DNA of 18,398 nucleotides from Candidatus Falkowiibacteriota bacterium (GCA_016218485.1 JACRDY010000039.1:1-18398), one strand, 5' to 3'; positions 5,794 through 13,962 are shown, counted from the stretch's first letter. The notes: generated by a model from the sequence alone, not told the origin. Numbers and translations are program-made.

Positions 5794-8601
5794 CTACAAC
5801 ACTTCCTTCAAATACCTCCCCGTGTGACTCCGCTTTTCTTTGACAATGTCTTCCGGCGTGCCAGTAGCCACGATTTCGCCGCCCTTGTCTCCGCCATCCG
5901 GCCCCAGGTCAATCACCCAGTCCGAAGACTTGATCACGTCCAAATTGTGCTCAATCACCAAAACCGTGTTCCCCTTGTCCACCAGCCGCTGCAGCACGGC
6001 CAGCAGTCGCTTGATGTCGTCAAAATGCAACCCAGTGGTCGGCTCGTCAAGAATGTACAGCGTTTTGCCGGTGGAGCGGCGCGCCAATTCAGTCGCCAGT
6101 TTGACGCGCTGCGCCTCGCCGCCGGACAGCGTGGTGGCCGACTGACCCAGCTTGATGTAGCCCAAGCCCACTTCAGCCAGGGTATTGAGTTTTTCGGCAA
6201 TGATCGGCTTGTCAGAGAAGAACGTCCGCGCTTCTTCCACCGTCATCTCCAGGATATCGGAGACATTTTTGTTGCGGTAGTGCACCTCCAGGATTTCCTT
6301 GCGGTAGCGCTTGCCATGGCATTCATCGCAGGCCACATAGACATCGGACAGGAACTGCATCTCTATCTTAACCAGACCGTCCCCGGCGCAGGCTTCACAG
6401 CGGCCGCCTTTGACGTTAAAACTAAATTTGCCGGCGTCATAGCCGCGGATTTTCGCTTCCTGCACTTGGGTAAACAGATCGCGGATATAGGTAAACACGC
6501 CGGTGTAGGTCGCCGGGTTGCTGCGCGGCGTGCGGCCGATCGGCGACTGGTCAATGGAAATGACCTTATCAATATGTTCAATACCGCGAATTTCCTTGTG
6601 TTCGCCCGGCAAATCTTTGGCGCGATAAAAATGGTGGGTCAGCGCCTTGGACAGGATATCCAGCATCAGCGTGGACTTGCCCGAACCGGACACGCCGGTC
6701 AGGCAGACGAACTTGCCCAAGGGAATTTTGGCGGTAATGTTTTTGAGATTAAAGGCCGTGGCGCCCACCACCTCAATGTACTTGCCAGAGCCGGAACGGT
6801 ACTCCGAGGGCGTTTCAATTTTTTTCTTGCCGGACAGATACTGACCCGTCAGTGACTTCTTGTTATCCAAAATTTGCTTGAGCGTGCCCTGGGCGATGAT
6901 TTCGCCGCCATACTCCCCCGCGCCCGGACCGATGTCAATAATTTCCTGGGCCTCGCGCATAATCATCTCGTCATGCTCCACCACGATGACGGTATTATCC
7001 ATGTCGCGGAGCGACTTGAGGGTCTTGATCAGCTTGTCCGCGTCCTTCTGGTGCAGACCAATGGACGGCTCATCCAAAATGTAAATCACGCCGGACAGAC
7101 CTGAACCCATCTGCGTCGCCAGACGAATCCGCTGCGCCTCGCCGCCGGACAAACTGCCGCTCGTTCTGTCTAAGGTTAAGTAATCCAGGCCGACTCCGCG
7201 CAGATAGTTCAGGCGCGCCAGCACTTCCCGAATAATCTGACTGGCAATCTGCCGCTCTGTTTTATTCAAAACTTTATCCAATCCTTTAAAGTAGTTCTCC
7301 ACTTCATTGATATTCATGGCCACGGCTTGAGCGATATTAACCCCGCCGATCTTGACCGACAGACTCTCCACTTTGAGGCGCTGACCCTGGCAAGCAGGGC
7401 AAATCATGGAACGCATGTAGCCCTCTATTTCACTGCGCATGAAGTCACTGTCGCTCTCGCGGTAGCGCTTGGCCAGCTGCGCCACTACACCCTCATACTC
7501 CTGCTCCTGTGTCCCGACTTTGTAGCGCCTGCTGCCGGTGCCGACAAAGATCATCTCCAATTGTTCGTCAGTTAATTTTTCCACCGGCATGTCCAGTGAG
7601 AAACCGTTGGCCTTGGCCATGACTTCCAATAGTTTGTACTGACCGGTCTGACCGCCGACCATCCGCACCCACGGCTTGATGGCGCCCTCGGCAATGGTCA
7701 GTTTTTTATTAGGGATAACGAGATCAATGTCCACCTCCATCTTGATGCCCAGGCCGGCGCAGTCCGGACAAGCGCCCTGCGGCGAATTAAACGAAAACGA
7801 CCGCGGCTCGATTTCGGCCAAGGTTATATTACAGTTCTGGCAGGTGTAGTACTGGGAAAATGAATACTCGACGGGACCGCCGTTGTTAATTTTCTTGACG
7901 CGCACTTCGCCGTTGCCCAGATCCAGCGCCACTTTGACCAGCTCAATGATCTTCGGCTCGCTGCCATTGAGCTTGAGCTTGGTCACCACGATATCCAGCG
8001 AGTGATCTTCAGCCTTATCAATATTCAAATTATTCAGCTCGTCCGCGGTGTAAAACTTGCCATCAATCAAGAGGCCGAGGTAGCCCGACTTACTGACGCC
8101 GCTGATGATCTTCTTGTGGCTGCCCTTTTCGTGGCGCACCACCGGCGCGATCAGCTGGTATTCACCGGTGCCGAGCAAGACAATTTTTTTGGTAATTTCT
8201 TCCAACGTCTGCTTGTGCACTTCGGCGCCACAGCGATGGCAGTAGCGCGTGCCGGCTTTGGAAAACAGCAGCCGCAGGTAGTCGTAAATTTCGGTCACGG
8301 TGCCGACCGTGGAGCGCGGATTATGCGTCACGCTGCGCTGATCAATGGCAATAGCCGGCGACAGGCCGTCAATACTGTCCACGTCCGGCTTCTCGGTCAC
8401 GCCCAGGAACTGCCGGGCGTATGACGACAGCGAGTCAACGTACCGCCGCTGCCCTTCGGCAAAGATGGTATCAAAAGCCAGACTAGATTTACCCGAACCC
8501 GACAGACCGGTGATCACCACCAGCTTGTTCTTGGGGATCTCCACGGTGATATTTTTGAGGTTATGCACCCGTGCCCCGCGAATGATAATTTTGTCTGACA
8601 T
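5794..8601 (-). CDS. uvrA: Excinuclease ABC subunit A
   Basis: A 935-residue UvrA, the damage-recognition ATPase of nucleotide excision repair, full length for the family. Two ABC modules are intact. The first has Walker A GLSGSGKS (32-39), signature LSGGEAQR (484-491) and Walker B IYILDEPSIGLH (506-517). The second has Walker A GVSGSGKS (636-643), LSGGEAQR (825-832) and LYILDEPTTGLH (848-859). Three zinc modules are visible: CHRCG (121-125), C254/C257 with CPDC (278-281) in the UvrB-binding part, and CEAC/CDEC (735-761), which in the family contacts DNA. QSPIGRTPRSNPATYTG (685-701) is also diagnostic. It starts at ATG 8601 without a Shine-Dalgarno, has two candidate promoters upstream, and lies next to an EndoQ-type nuclease gene. 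No LexA-type operator was recognised. Confidence 0.97.
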   Translation of the reverse strand: MSDKIIIRGARVHNLKNITVEIPKNKLVVITGLSGSGKSSLAFDTIFAEGQRRYVDSLSSYARQFLGVTEKPDVDSIDGLSPAIAIDQRSVTHNPRSTVGTVTEIYDYLRLLFSKAGTRYCHRCGAEVHKQTLEEITKKIVLLGTGEYQLIAPVVRHEKGSHKKIISGVSKSGYLGLLIDGKFYTADELNNLNIDKAEDHSLDIVVTKLKLNGSEPKIIELVKVALDLGNGEVRVKKINNGGPVEYSFSQYYTCQNCNITLAEIEPRSFSFNSPQGACPDCAGLGIKMEVDIDLVIPNKKLTIAEGAIKPWVRMVGGQTGQYKLLEVMAKANGFSLDMPVEKLTDEQLEMIFVGTGSRRYKVGTQEQEYEGVVAQLAKRYRESDSDFMRSEIEGYMRSMICPACQGQRLKVESLSVKIGGVNIAQAVAMNINEVENYFKGLDKVLNKTERQIASQIIREVLARLNYLRGVGLDYLTLDRTSGSLSGGEAQRIRLATQMGSGLSGVIYILDEPSIGLHQKDADKLIKTLKSLRDMDNTVIVVEHDEMIMREAQEIIDIGPGAGEYGGEIIAQGTLKQILDNKKSLTGQYLSGKKKIETPSEYRSGSGKYIEVVGATAFNLKNITAKIPLGKFVCLTGVSGSGKSTLMLDILSKALTHHFYRAKDLPGEHKEIRGIEHIDKVISIDQSPIGRTPRSNPATYTGVFTYIRDLFTQVQEAKIRGYDAGKFSFNVKGGRCEACAGDGLVKIEMQFLSDVYVACDECHGKRYRKEILEVHYRNKNVSDILEMTVEEARTFFSDKPIIAEKLNTLAEVGLGYIKLGQSATTLSGGEAQRVKLATELARRSTGKTLYILDEPTTGLHFDDIKRLLAVLQRLVDKGNTVLVIEHNLDVIKSSDWVIDLGPDGGDKGGEIVATGTPEDIVKEKRSHTGRYLKEVL

Positions 8602-8612
8602 AGAAATAGTCA

Positions 8613-8715
8613 GTGTTTTTCTGTGCGCCGCCGACGGCGGGGTCTCGTGTTCTTCAGTGTCCGCAATTCAGGGACACAGAAAAACACAGACTAAAGCACA
8701 GAAGAACACAGATAA
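8613..8715. repeat. CACAGAA word-repeat hairpin in the uvrA leader
   Basis: CAGTGTTTTTCTGTG (8613-8627) is answered by CACAGAAAAACACAG (8675-8689), followed by further CACAGAAGAACACAGA words. It lies between the predicted uvrA start sites and its ATG, so it would fold in the 5' leader. Confidence 0.75.
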
Positions 8716-8749
8716 TTATCTCGTAATTTCCACCGTTACCCAAATCTGA

Positions 8750-8778
8750 ATAATACTGGTTGAGATATTGTTGATCAA
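8750..8778 (-). promoter_or_regulatory. uvrA promoter, proximal candidate
   Basis: Minus strand TTGATC (8778-8773) and TATTAT (8755-8750), 17-bp spacer. Confidence 0.5.
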
Positions 8779-8797
8779 TAACAAAAACGTAACCTAG

Positions 8798-8826
8798 AGT
8801 ATACACCGGTTCTTTATTTTAAGCAA
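8798..8826 (-). promoter_or_regulatory. uvrA promoter, distal candidate
   Basis: Minus strand TTGCTT (8826-8821) and TATACT (8803-8798), 17-bp spacer. It is the better match of the two. No intrinsic terminator was found between the EndoQ-like gene and this site. Confidence 0.6.
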
Positions 8827-8856
8827 GAGGTAATAGTAAAGAGTAAAGAAAAAATT

Positions 8857-10107
8857 TTAAAACAACTGTTTCTGCCCCGTCTCCGCCCGTTCCGCCGCGC
8901 TAAAAATCTGTACTTGGCCATACTGCCCGTCAAAACCGGGCTGGATAACGAGCTTACCTTCCCGCATCCGCCGAATGCCTTCAACAATGCGCGGATTTGA
9001 AACAATATCGGCCAATTCAACGTAACTGGCGTGTAACAGAATATCCAACTCCGTCTTTTGACTGACCATCCGGTCAAACTCAGCCTGGACCGCTTTGGAG
9101 CTGCGGCTCTTGATGTTGAGACTCTCGGCGATAATTTTGTCCAGCTCCACTAAATTTTTGTAGGGAATGGCGTTATCCGGGACGAAACCTTCCGGCCGGT
9201 CAGCCAATTCCTCAACGCGGTAAGAAACGCCGACCGTCAGCGGCTTTTTGCATTTCGGACAAATCCCTTTCTCCTTTTTCGTCTGCGCGGGCCGTAAAAC
9301 AACGCCGCAGTCCCGATGACCGTCGTAGTGATACATCCCCTCTTCCGGATAAAACTCTATGGTGTAGAGAAATCTTTTGCGGTCTTTTTCGCGAATCACC
9401 CGACAGATCTCGCCGTACGACAGCGTGTCCAAATCAAACACATTGGCCTCGCGAGCGATATTCGGCAACGAATGCGCGTCAGAGTTGGACACCAGTGCCA
9501 CCCGGTCCAGAGCTGACAGCCGCCAGTTCATGGCCGGATCAGATGACAAGCCGGTCTCAATGGCGTAAATTTTGTCCGTGTATTCTTCAAAACACTCCTC
9601 CAGACTGTCAAAGCCCGACTTTGAGCCAAAAACCGCGAACCACGGGGTCCAAGCGTGCGCCGGGATGATCATGCAGTCGGGCGAAATGTCTAAAACGATA
9701 CGCGCCAATTCTTTGGCATCCAAACCCAAAATCGGCCGGCCGTCAGCAGCCAAATTGCCGATTTTCCCAAGAGCGTTATTAATTTCACCGGCCACTTCCA
9801 GGCTCGGCGCCATCAGGACGATATGCAATCGCCGAACGCGACCGCCTTTGGAGTAGATGCAGCTGATCTCGGTACTGAAAATAAACCGAGTCAAGTCATC
9901 ACTGTCTTTTATTTTGTAAATCCCCTCGCCGGCGCTCTCCAACTGCTCTCGCGCTTCAGCAAACATTTTTGGGTGGGTGTAGTCCGGCACCGCCACCACG
10001 TTGACGCCTTTGCGCACGCAATACCGGCTGATGCTCGGCAGCGTCAGCTGGGGACTGCAGGCCCGGGCGTAGCGGGAATGGAGGTGGAGATCAATGATGT
10101 ATTCCAT
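8857..10107 (-). CDS. Endonuclease Q-type PHP nuclease with Zn ribbon (TIGR00375/COG1379-like)
   Basis: A 416-residue protein whose N-terminal PHP domain shows metal-ligand motifs DLHLHS (6-11), DYTHP (42-46), E80, LH at 94-95, PAHAWTPWFAVFGSKSGF (149-166) and SNSDAHS (207-213). A zinc ribbon follows (HRDC 264-267, CPKC 283-286), then RVEELADRPEGF, a stretch I associate with endonuclease Q. EndoQ, known from Thermococcales and some bacteria, nicks DNA 5' of deaminated bases and abasic sites; that activity is inferred here. The longer frame upstream to 10146 is rejected because its first 13 codons are translated from an A/T repeat arm; ATG 10107 begins the conserved sequence. It lies between the kinase-aldolase gene and uvrA, with uvrA forming a repair neighbourhood. 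Confidence 0.82.
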   Translation of the reverse strand: MEYIIDLHLHSRYARACSPQLTLPSISRYCVRKGVNVVAVPDYTHPKMFAEAREQLESAGEGIYKIKDSDDLTRFIFSTEISCIYSKGGRVRRLHIVLMAPSLEVAGEINNALGKIGNLAADGRPILGLDAKELARIVLDISPDCMIIPAHAWTPWFAVFGSKSGFDSLEECFEEYTDKIYAIETGLSSDPAMNWRLSALDRVALVSNSDAHSLPNIAREANVFDLDTLSYGEICRVIREKDRKRFLYTIEFYPEEGMYHYDGHRDCGVVLRPAQTKKEKGICPKCKKPLTVGVSYRVEELADRPEGFVPDNAIPYKNLVELDKIIAESLNIKSRSSKAVQAEFDRMVSQKTELDILLHASYVELADIVSNPRIVEGIRRMREGKLVIQPGFDGQYGQVQIFSAAERAETGQKQLF

Positions 10108-10223
10108 AAAACATAAAAACATTAAAACACAAGAACATAAAAACAAGAGAATTTAAAACGATAGCAGTACAGTAAAATCAGGAATTGTTTTAATGTTCTT
10201 GTGTTTTAATGTTTTTATGTTTT
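10108..10223. repeat. 39-bp inverted repeat filling the gap between two genes
   Basis: Arms 10108-10146 and 10185-10223 match at 38 of 39 positions and are built from AAAACAT/AACACAAG words, around a 38-nt loop. The left arm begins at the base next to the EndoQ-like start codon; the right arm ends inside the stop codon of the kinase-aldolase gene. Confidence 0.92.
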
Positions 10224-12534
10224 ACGTTGTTCGTTCTAAAATTTTCCGGTAGTACTTGGCCTTGCCCGAACTCCGCCAGGCCTCGCGCATCATCAAACGC
10301 ACATGATCCTCCACGTCTTGTGTCATGGCGCGAAGAATCTTTGTGTCGAGCCGATCAATCTCTTTGGCAAATGCCCCCAGGGACTTACGCCAGCCCGCCT
10401 CTCCCCCGGCAAACTTGACCATCCGCGCGTCCAGACTCTTGGGTAAATGGGTACGTAGAATATCCGACAGCATGGTGCTGTAGTTAAATTTAGCGCAGCC
10501 GCACTTGATGGCAGTATGGTAAACCTGGATATGGTTAAGTGTTTCGGTAGTCAGATGGCTCGTCCCATGGAGCACCAGGGGTACGGCGAGACCGCGACGA
10601 CGCAAAGCGCGGCTAATCTTCTTCATATGACCCCAAACAATGGTCGCGGGTTTGGCGTACTTCCCATGGTGGTTGCCAAAGTAACCGGCAAAGGCGTCCA
10701 CCCCGGTCTGCCCGACAAAGGCCACGGCCTCACTGACAGACGGCGCCAACTTCAAGACATTGGCGAGGCCGGTCACCTGCTGCTCTCTTGATACTTCAGC
10801 GGCGATCTGCCCAACTTCACCCTCTATTGACACGCCGAGTGAGTGCAATTTGCGCACCACCGACTTGGTAATCCGAATATTCTGGGTAAACGGGTAAGAC
10901 GACTGATCCGCCAAACACGAAGAAAAACCGGCTTTAACTGCCCGGTCAATAATCGTCAAATCTTTCCTGACATGATCAGCGTGCAGCGTCACGGGAATAC
11001 GGTAGCCGTACTTCTTTTCCAGTTTTGGCAGACGAGCCAAGACCATCTCGGCGAGATGCTCCGGTGAAATGCCACAGTATGCCATCTCCGACTCGGCAAT
11101 CTCAATAATCACGGGTGAATGTTCTTTGAACGCGGCATTGAGAATACCGTCCAAAATATACTTGGAACGGACATTACAAGCTGGCACGCCGAAGTGGTGA
11201 GCCGCCGCCGGCGCCAGTATTTCCTTGAGGTTGAGAAAGCGATACCGGTAGTACGGATTGTTACCAGCAGTAAACGGCACGATCGGCTGCGGCGCGAAAT
11301 TCCACAGACGAGACGTTCGCTGATTCTGCGCTAGAGACTCCAGCGCCGGTAACTTTTTGCCGGACAAAAATTCCAACATGGCGCCGCCGCCGGTGGAGAC
11401 GTGTGAAAATTTGCCGGCCAGTTTGTACTTGGCAATAATCTCTTCGGTGTCGCCGCCGCCGCCAATAGAAATAGCTTGACTGCCCGCCACGGCTTTGACC
11501 AGCTCCGCCGTCCCCCGCTCAAAAGCTTTTTGTTCAAACACGCCCATGGGACCGTTCCACAGTATGGTCTTGGCCTGACGGAGTTCTCTAAGAAATAATT
11601 TAATCGTCCGCGGTCCGATATCATAGAAGGCTAGCCGCTGGTCCATGGTATCTCGGTCTATATTGATCACCCGCGTGCTGCGGCTAGTGATACTCGGCGC
11701 CGCCACCATATCCACCGGCAAAACGATCTTGTGCGAATAGTGACGGAGCAGTTGCCTCGCAATGGCCAAAGAGTCTTGTCTCGATCCCCTCTTGGCTTGA
11801 TTGACAAAAACATCAGTCAAAAACGACTTGCCGACGGCACGGCTTTGGGCTTTGAGGAAAACGCTGGCGCAGACGCCGCCGATCAACACGCGATCAACCT
11901 TCTTGATCAAACTGGCCACCAGACCGATCTTGTCGGAGACTTTCGCGCCGCCGACCGCCAGCACCAGCGGCCGGTCGGGTGCGCGAAACACCCCTTCAAG
12001 AAACGCCAGCTCTTTGTCCAAGAGATACCCGGACACAGCGGGCAGGTGATCCAAGAGACCGGTCGTGGAGGCGTGCACGCGGTGCGCTTGCGCAAAGGCG
12101 TCAAAAACTTCCAGGGCAAAGCCATCAGCCAGCGCGGAGGCGAACTGCGGATCATTGGTCAGCTCTCCGGGGTTAAAGCGGGTGTTCTCCAGCATCAATA
12201 TTTCGCCGGGTTGCAAATCAAAAATCGCCTCTCGCGCCGCAGCGCCCACCGTGTCATCCACTTTCTTGACACTGCGGCGGATCAACTGCTGCAGCCGTCT
12301 CGCCACCGGATCTAGCCGATACTTCTGGTCCGGCTTGCCCGTGGGTCGCCCCAGCCAGGTAACGATCACCACCGCGCAATTTTTTTTGAGCAAATACGCC
12401 AACGTCGGCAACATTTCCCGGATGCGGAAATCCTCAACCACGCGGCCGTTCTTCAGCGGCACATCCAGCGCCACGCGCAGGAGCACGCGCTTGTAGGACA
12501 GGTTGACGTCGGTGAGATTCTTGAAGTGGTACAT
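10222..12534 (-). CDS. pgk: Phosphoglycerate kinase fused to class II fructose-bisphosphate-type aldolase
   Basis: One uninterrupted frame of 770 residues. Residues 1-400 are phosphoglycerate kinase: RVALDVPL (20-27), LGRP (61-64), LENTRF (115-120), DAFAQAHRVHAS (145-156), GGAKVSDK (195-202), WNGPMGVFE (326-334), IGGGGDTEE (357-365) and STGGGAMLEFLSGKKLP (380-396). Residues about 435-770 are a class II, zinc-dependent aldolase: LHADH (517-521, catalytic D520 and ligand H521), SIEGEVG (569-575), GNHHGKY (620-626), LVLHGTSH (653-660, ligand H656) and KFNYST (682-687). Both sets of catalytic motifs are largely present, so both activities are plausible in glycolysis or gluconeogenesis, although the aldolase substrate is uncertain (FBP or tagatose-BP type). 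The start is ATG 12534; the 29 codons upstream are translated repeat. No Shine-Dalgarno. Some kinase substrate residues differ (see findings). Confidence 0.9.
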   Translation of the reverse strand: MYHFKNLTDVNLSYKRVLLRVALDVPLKNGRVVEDFRIREMLPTLAYLLKKNCAVVIVTWLGRPTGKPDQKYRLDPVARRLQQLIRRSVKKVDDTVGAAAREAIFDLQPGEILMLENTRFNPGELTNDPQFASALADGFALEVFDAFAQAHRVHASTTGLLDHLPAVSGYLLDKELAFLEGVFRAPDRPLVLAVGGAKVSDKIGLVASLIKKVDRVLIGGVCASVFLKAQSRAVGKSFLTDVFVNQAKRGSRQDSLAIARQLLRHYSHKIVLPVDMVAAPSITSRSTRVINIDRDTMDQRLAFYDIGPRTIKLFLRELRQAKTILWNGPMGVFEQKAFERGTAELVKAVAGSQAISIGGGGDTEEIIAKYKLAGKFSHVSTGGGAMLEFLSGKKLPALESLAQNQRTSRLWNFAPQPIVPFTAGNNPYYRYRFLNLKEILAPAAAHHFGVPACNVRSKYILDGILNAAFKEHSPVIIEIAESEMAYCGISPEHLAEMVLARLPKLEKKYGYRIPVTLHADHVRKDLTIIDRAVKAGFSSCLADQSSYPFTQNIRITKSVVRKLHSLGVSIEGEVGQIAAEVSREQQVTGLANVLKLAPSVSEAVAFVGQTGVDAFAGYFGNHHGKYAKPATIVWGHMKKISRALRRRGLAVPLVLHGTSHLTTETLNHIQVYHTAIKCGCAKFNYSTMLSDILRTHLPKSLDARMVKFAGGEAGWRKSLGAFAKEIDRLDTKILRAMTQDVEDHVRLMMREAWRSSGKAKYYRKILERTT

Positions 12535-12585
12535 AGGGGTTGGTAATCGGTAACTGGTAATCAGTAACTGGTAATATGTAATATC
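12535..12585. repeat. GGTAAYY seven-base tandem words before the kinase-aldolase start
   Basis: Degenerate units such as GGTAATC, GGTAACT and AGTAACT follow each other directly up to the base before the start codon. They form essentially the whole 5' leader predicted from the promoter at 12593-12621. Confidence 0.75.
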
Positions 12586-12592
12586 CATCACT

Positions 12593-12621
12593 AGTATAGA
12601 GGAAAAATGGCTTTTGAGCAA
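12593..12621 (-). promoter_or_regulatory. Promoter of the kinase-aldolase/EndoQ-like unit
   Basis: Minus strand TTGCTC (12621-12616) and TATACT (12598-12593) with a 17-bp spacer; predicted start near 12586. Confidence 0.65.
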
Positions 12622-12631
12622 AAGTCAATAT

Positions 12632-12893
12632 GAAGATTTAGGATTTAGGATTTAAGAATATGAAAAAAACAGATAGAGGTCATCTCAAAACCCCGTTTTC
12701 TACTGCAATTTCTAAATTTTGGCTGCAAATTATTCAGAACTCGTCAGCTTATCCCGCGATAAACCTCCTCGTTCTTCATAATTTTCGCTCAAAATTTAGA
12801 AATTTCGTTACGAAAGAGGGTTTTGAGATGACCTCATAGTGTGAATTATCCGTCTCTTATGGGCGTCTTGTTCCTAAATCTTAAATCCTAAAT
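12632..12893. repeat. Outer inverted repeat of TTTAGGATT words
   Basis: GATTTAGGATTTAGGATTTA (12635-12654) on the left is answered on the right by CCTAAATCTTAAATCCTAAA words (12872-12893). The 160-bp palindrome at 12676-12835 sits between the arms. CTGCAAT words continue to about 12915. Confidence 0.65.
12676..12835. mobile_element. 160-bp near-palindromic, MITE-like element
   Basis: Perfect 18-bp termini GAGGTCATCTCAAAACCC (12676-12693) and its complement (12818-12835) continue into arms of about 80 nt each that remain similar to the centre, TTATCCCGCGATAA. It encodes no protein. The structure suits a non-autonomous palindromic element or a large cruciform; ATA on both sides may be a short target duplication. 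Confidence 0.7.
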
Positions 12894-12915
12894 CTGCAAT
12901 CTGCAATCTGAAATC

Positions 12916-13012
12916 AAAAAGAGTGGGCATGACCCCCGCGATTACCTATCCCGCAGGAGCGGGATTTCGCCCCGCACAATGCGGGGCTCAACTTTCCCAA
13001 CCGACGTTATCG
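12916..13012 (-). pseudogene. Decayed duplicate of the 5S rRNA 3' end, interrupted by palindromes
   Basis: The stretch 12916-12948 repeats the 3' end of the 5S gene and its T-run (13031-13062) with one extra G, about 115 bp away. The match resumes as CAACTTTCCC near 12989 after two GC hairpins, CCCGC-AGGA-GCGGG (12951-12964) and GCCCCGCA-CAA-TGCGGGGC (12969-12987). It looks like a truncated second 5S gene hit by repeat insertion. The T-run could also act as a second terminator. Confidence 0.55.
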
Positions 13013-13035
13013 TTCTGATGGTAGTAAACAAAAAA

Positions 13036-13165
13036 GAGTGGCATGACCCCCGCGATTACCTACTTTCCCCGATAGAGTATCATCGGCCCTAGGCTGCTTA
13101 ACTGCCGTGTTCGGAATGGGAACGGGTGTGACCAGCCTGGTAGTATCACGGAGGTATTGCCACCC
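13036..13165 (-). rRNA. rrf: 5S ribosomal RNA
   Basis: The minus strand contains the conserved 5S core CCCGTTCCCATTCCGAACAC, then AAGCAGCCTAGGGCCGATGATACT and GGGGAAAGTAGGT. Helix I closes as GGGTGGCA (13165-13158) with TGCCACTC (13043-13036). The product is about 130 nt, roughly 10 longer than usual; the excess is a CGCGGGGGTC segment just before the 3' strand of helix I. A run of six T follows, which can end the rRNA transcript. It lies about 70 bp downstream of the 23S gene. Confidence 0.95.
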
Positions 13166-13351
13166 TTTTCGTAAAGGTGAAACAATACAACCAATCACGC
13201 AATATACTGAAAAATTCTGGACTCAAAATTCTTGCGGTTAAGCGCTTGACCGATTAGTACGGCTCAGCTGAAGCCCTTACGGGCCGTACACTTGCCGCCT
13301 ATCAACCTGGTAGTCTACCAGGGGTCTCAAATGAAATCTAATCTTAAGAAG

Positions 13352-13384
<33 letters not shown>

Positions 13385-13507
13385 ACACGCAACGTCGCTA
13401 CCCAACGATGCCCTTGGCAGGACAGCTGGTACACGAGAGGTTACTCCTTCCCGGTCCTCTCGTACTAGGGAAAGATTCTTTCAAATTTCTACGCCCGCAG
13501 CGGATAG

Positions 13508-13559
<52 letters not shown>

Positions 13560-13593
13560 TGGCGAACAGCCAAACCCTTGGGAGCTTCTCCAC

Positions 13594-13626
<33 letters not shown>

Positions 13627-13962
13627 GAACCTTGCCGTCGCTGTGGACGCTTGGGCAAGACTAGCCTGTTATCCCCGGAGTAGCTTTTATCCGTTGAGCT
13701 TCCGCCGTCCTATATCGTACGGTCGGATCACTAACTTCTGCTTTCGCAACTGCTCGACTGGTAAGTCTCGCAGTAAAGCTGGCTTGTGGGTTTACCCTAT
13801 CGGTCCGATGTCCATCCGGACCTAGCCAACCTTTGTAAACGCCTCCGTTACCTTTTGGGAGGCCACCGCCCCAGTCAAACTACCCACCAGATACTGTCTC
13901 ATTCACCTGCTTCAAGGTGAACGATTAGAATTAAAATCATACAAGGGTGGTATCTCACTGAC

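Noticed and set aside
5824..6855. Plus-strand frame of 343 codons inside uvrA
   Set aside because: Antisense shadow of the second ABC module of uvrA.
10108..10146. Longer N-terminus for the EndoQ-like protein (13 extra residues)
   Set aside because: The extra codons are translated from an arm of the inverted repeat and read as a low-complexity Phe/Leu/Cys run.
1779..12534. UGA recoded to glycine, as in Gracilibacteria and Absconditabacteria
   Set aside because: No conserved gene here contains an in-frame TGA, and the intron endonuclease ends at TGA at a sensible place.
12535..12621. Longer N-terminus for the kinase-aldolase (29 extra residues)
   Set aside because: The codons come from GGTAACT word repeats and cross the predicted promoter.
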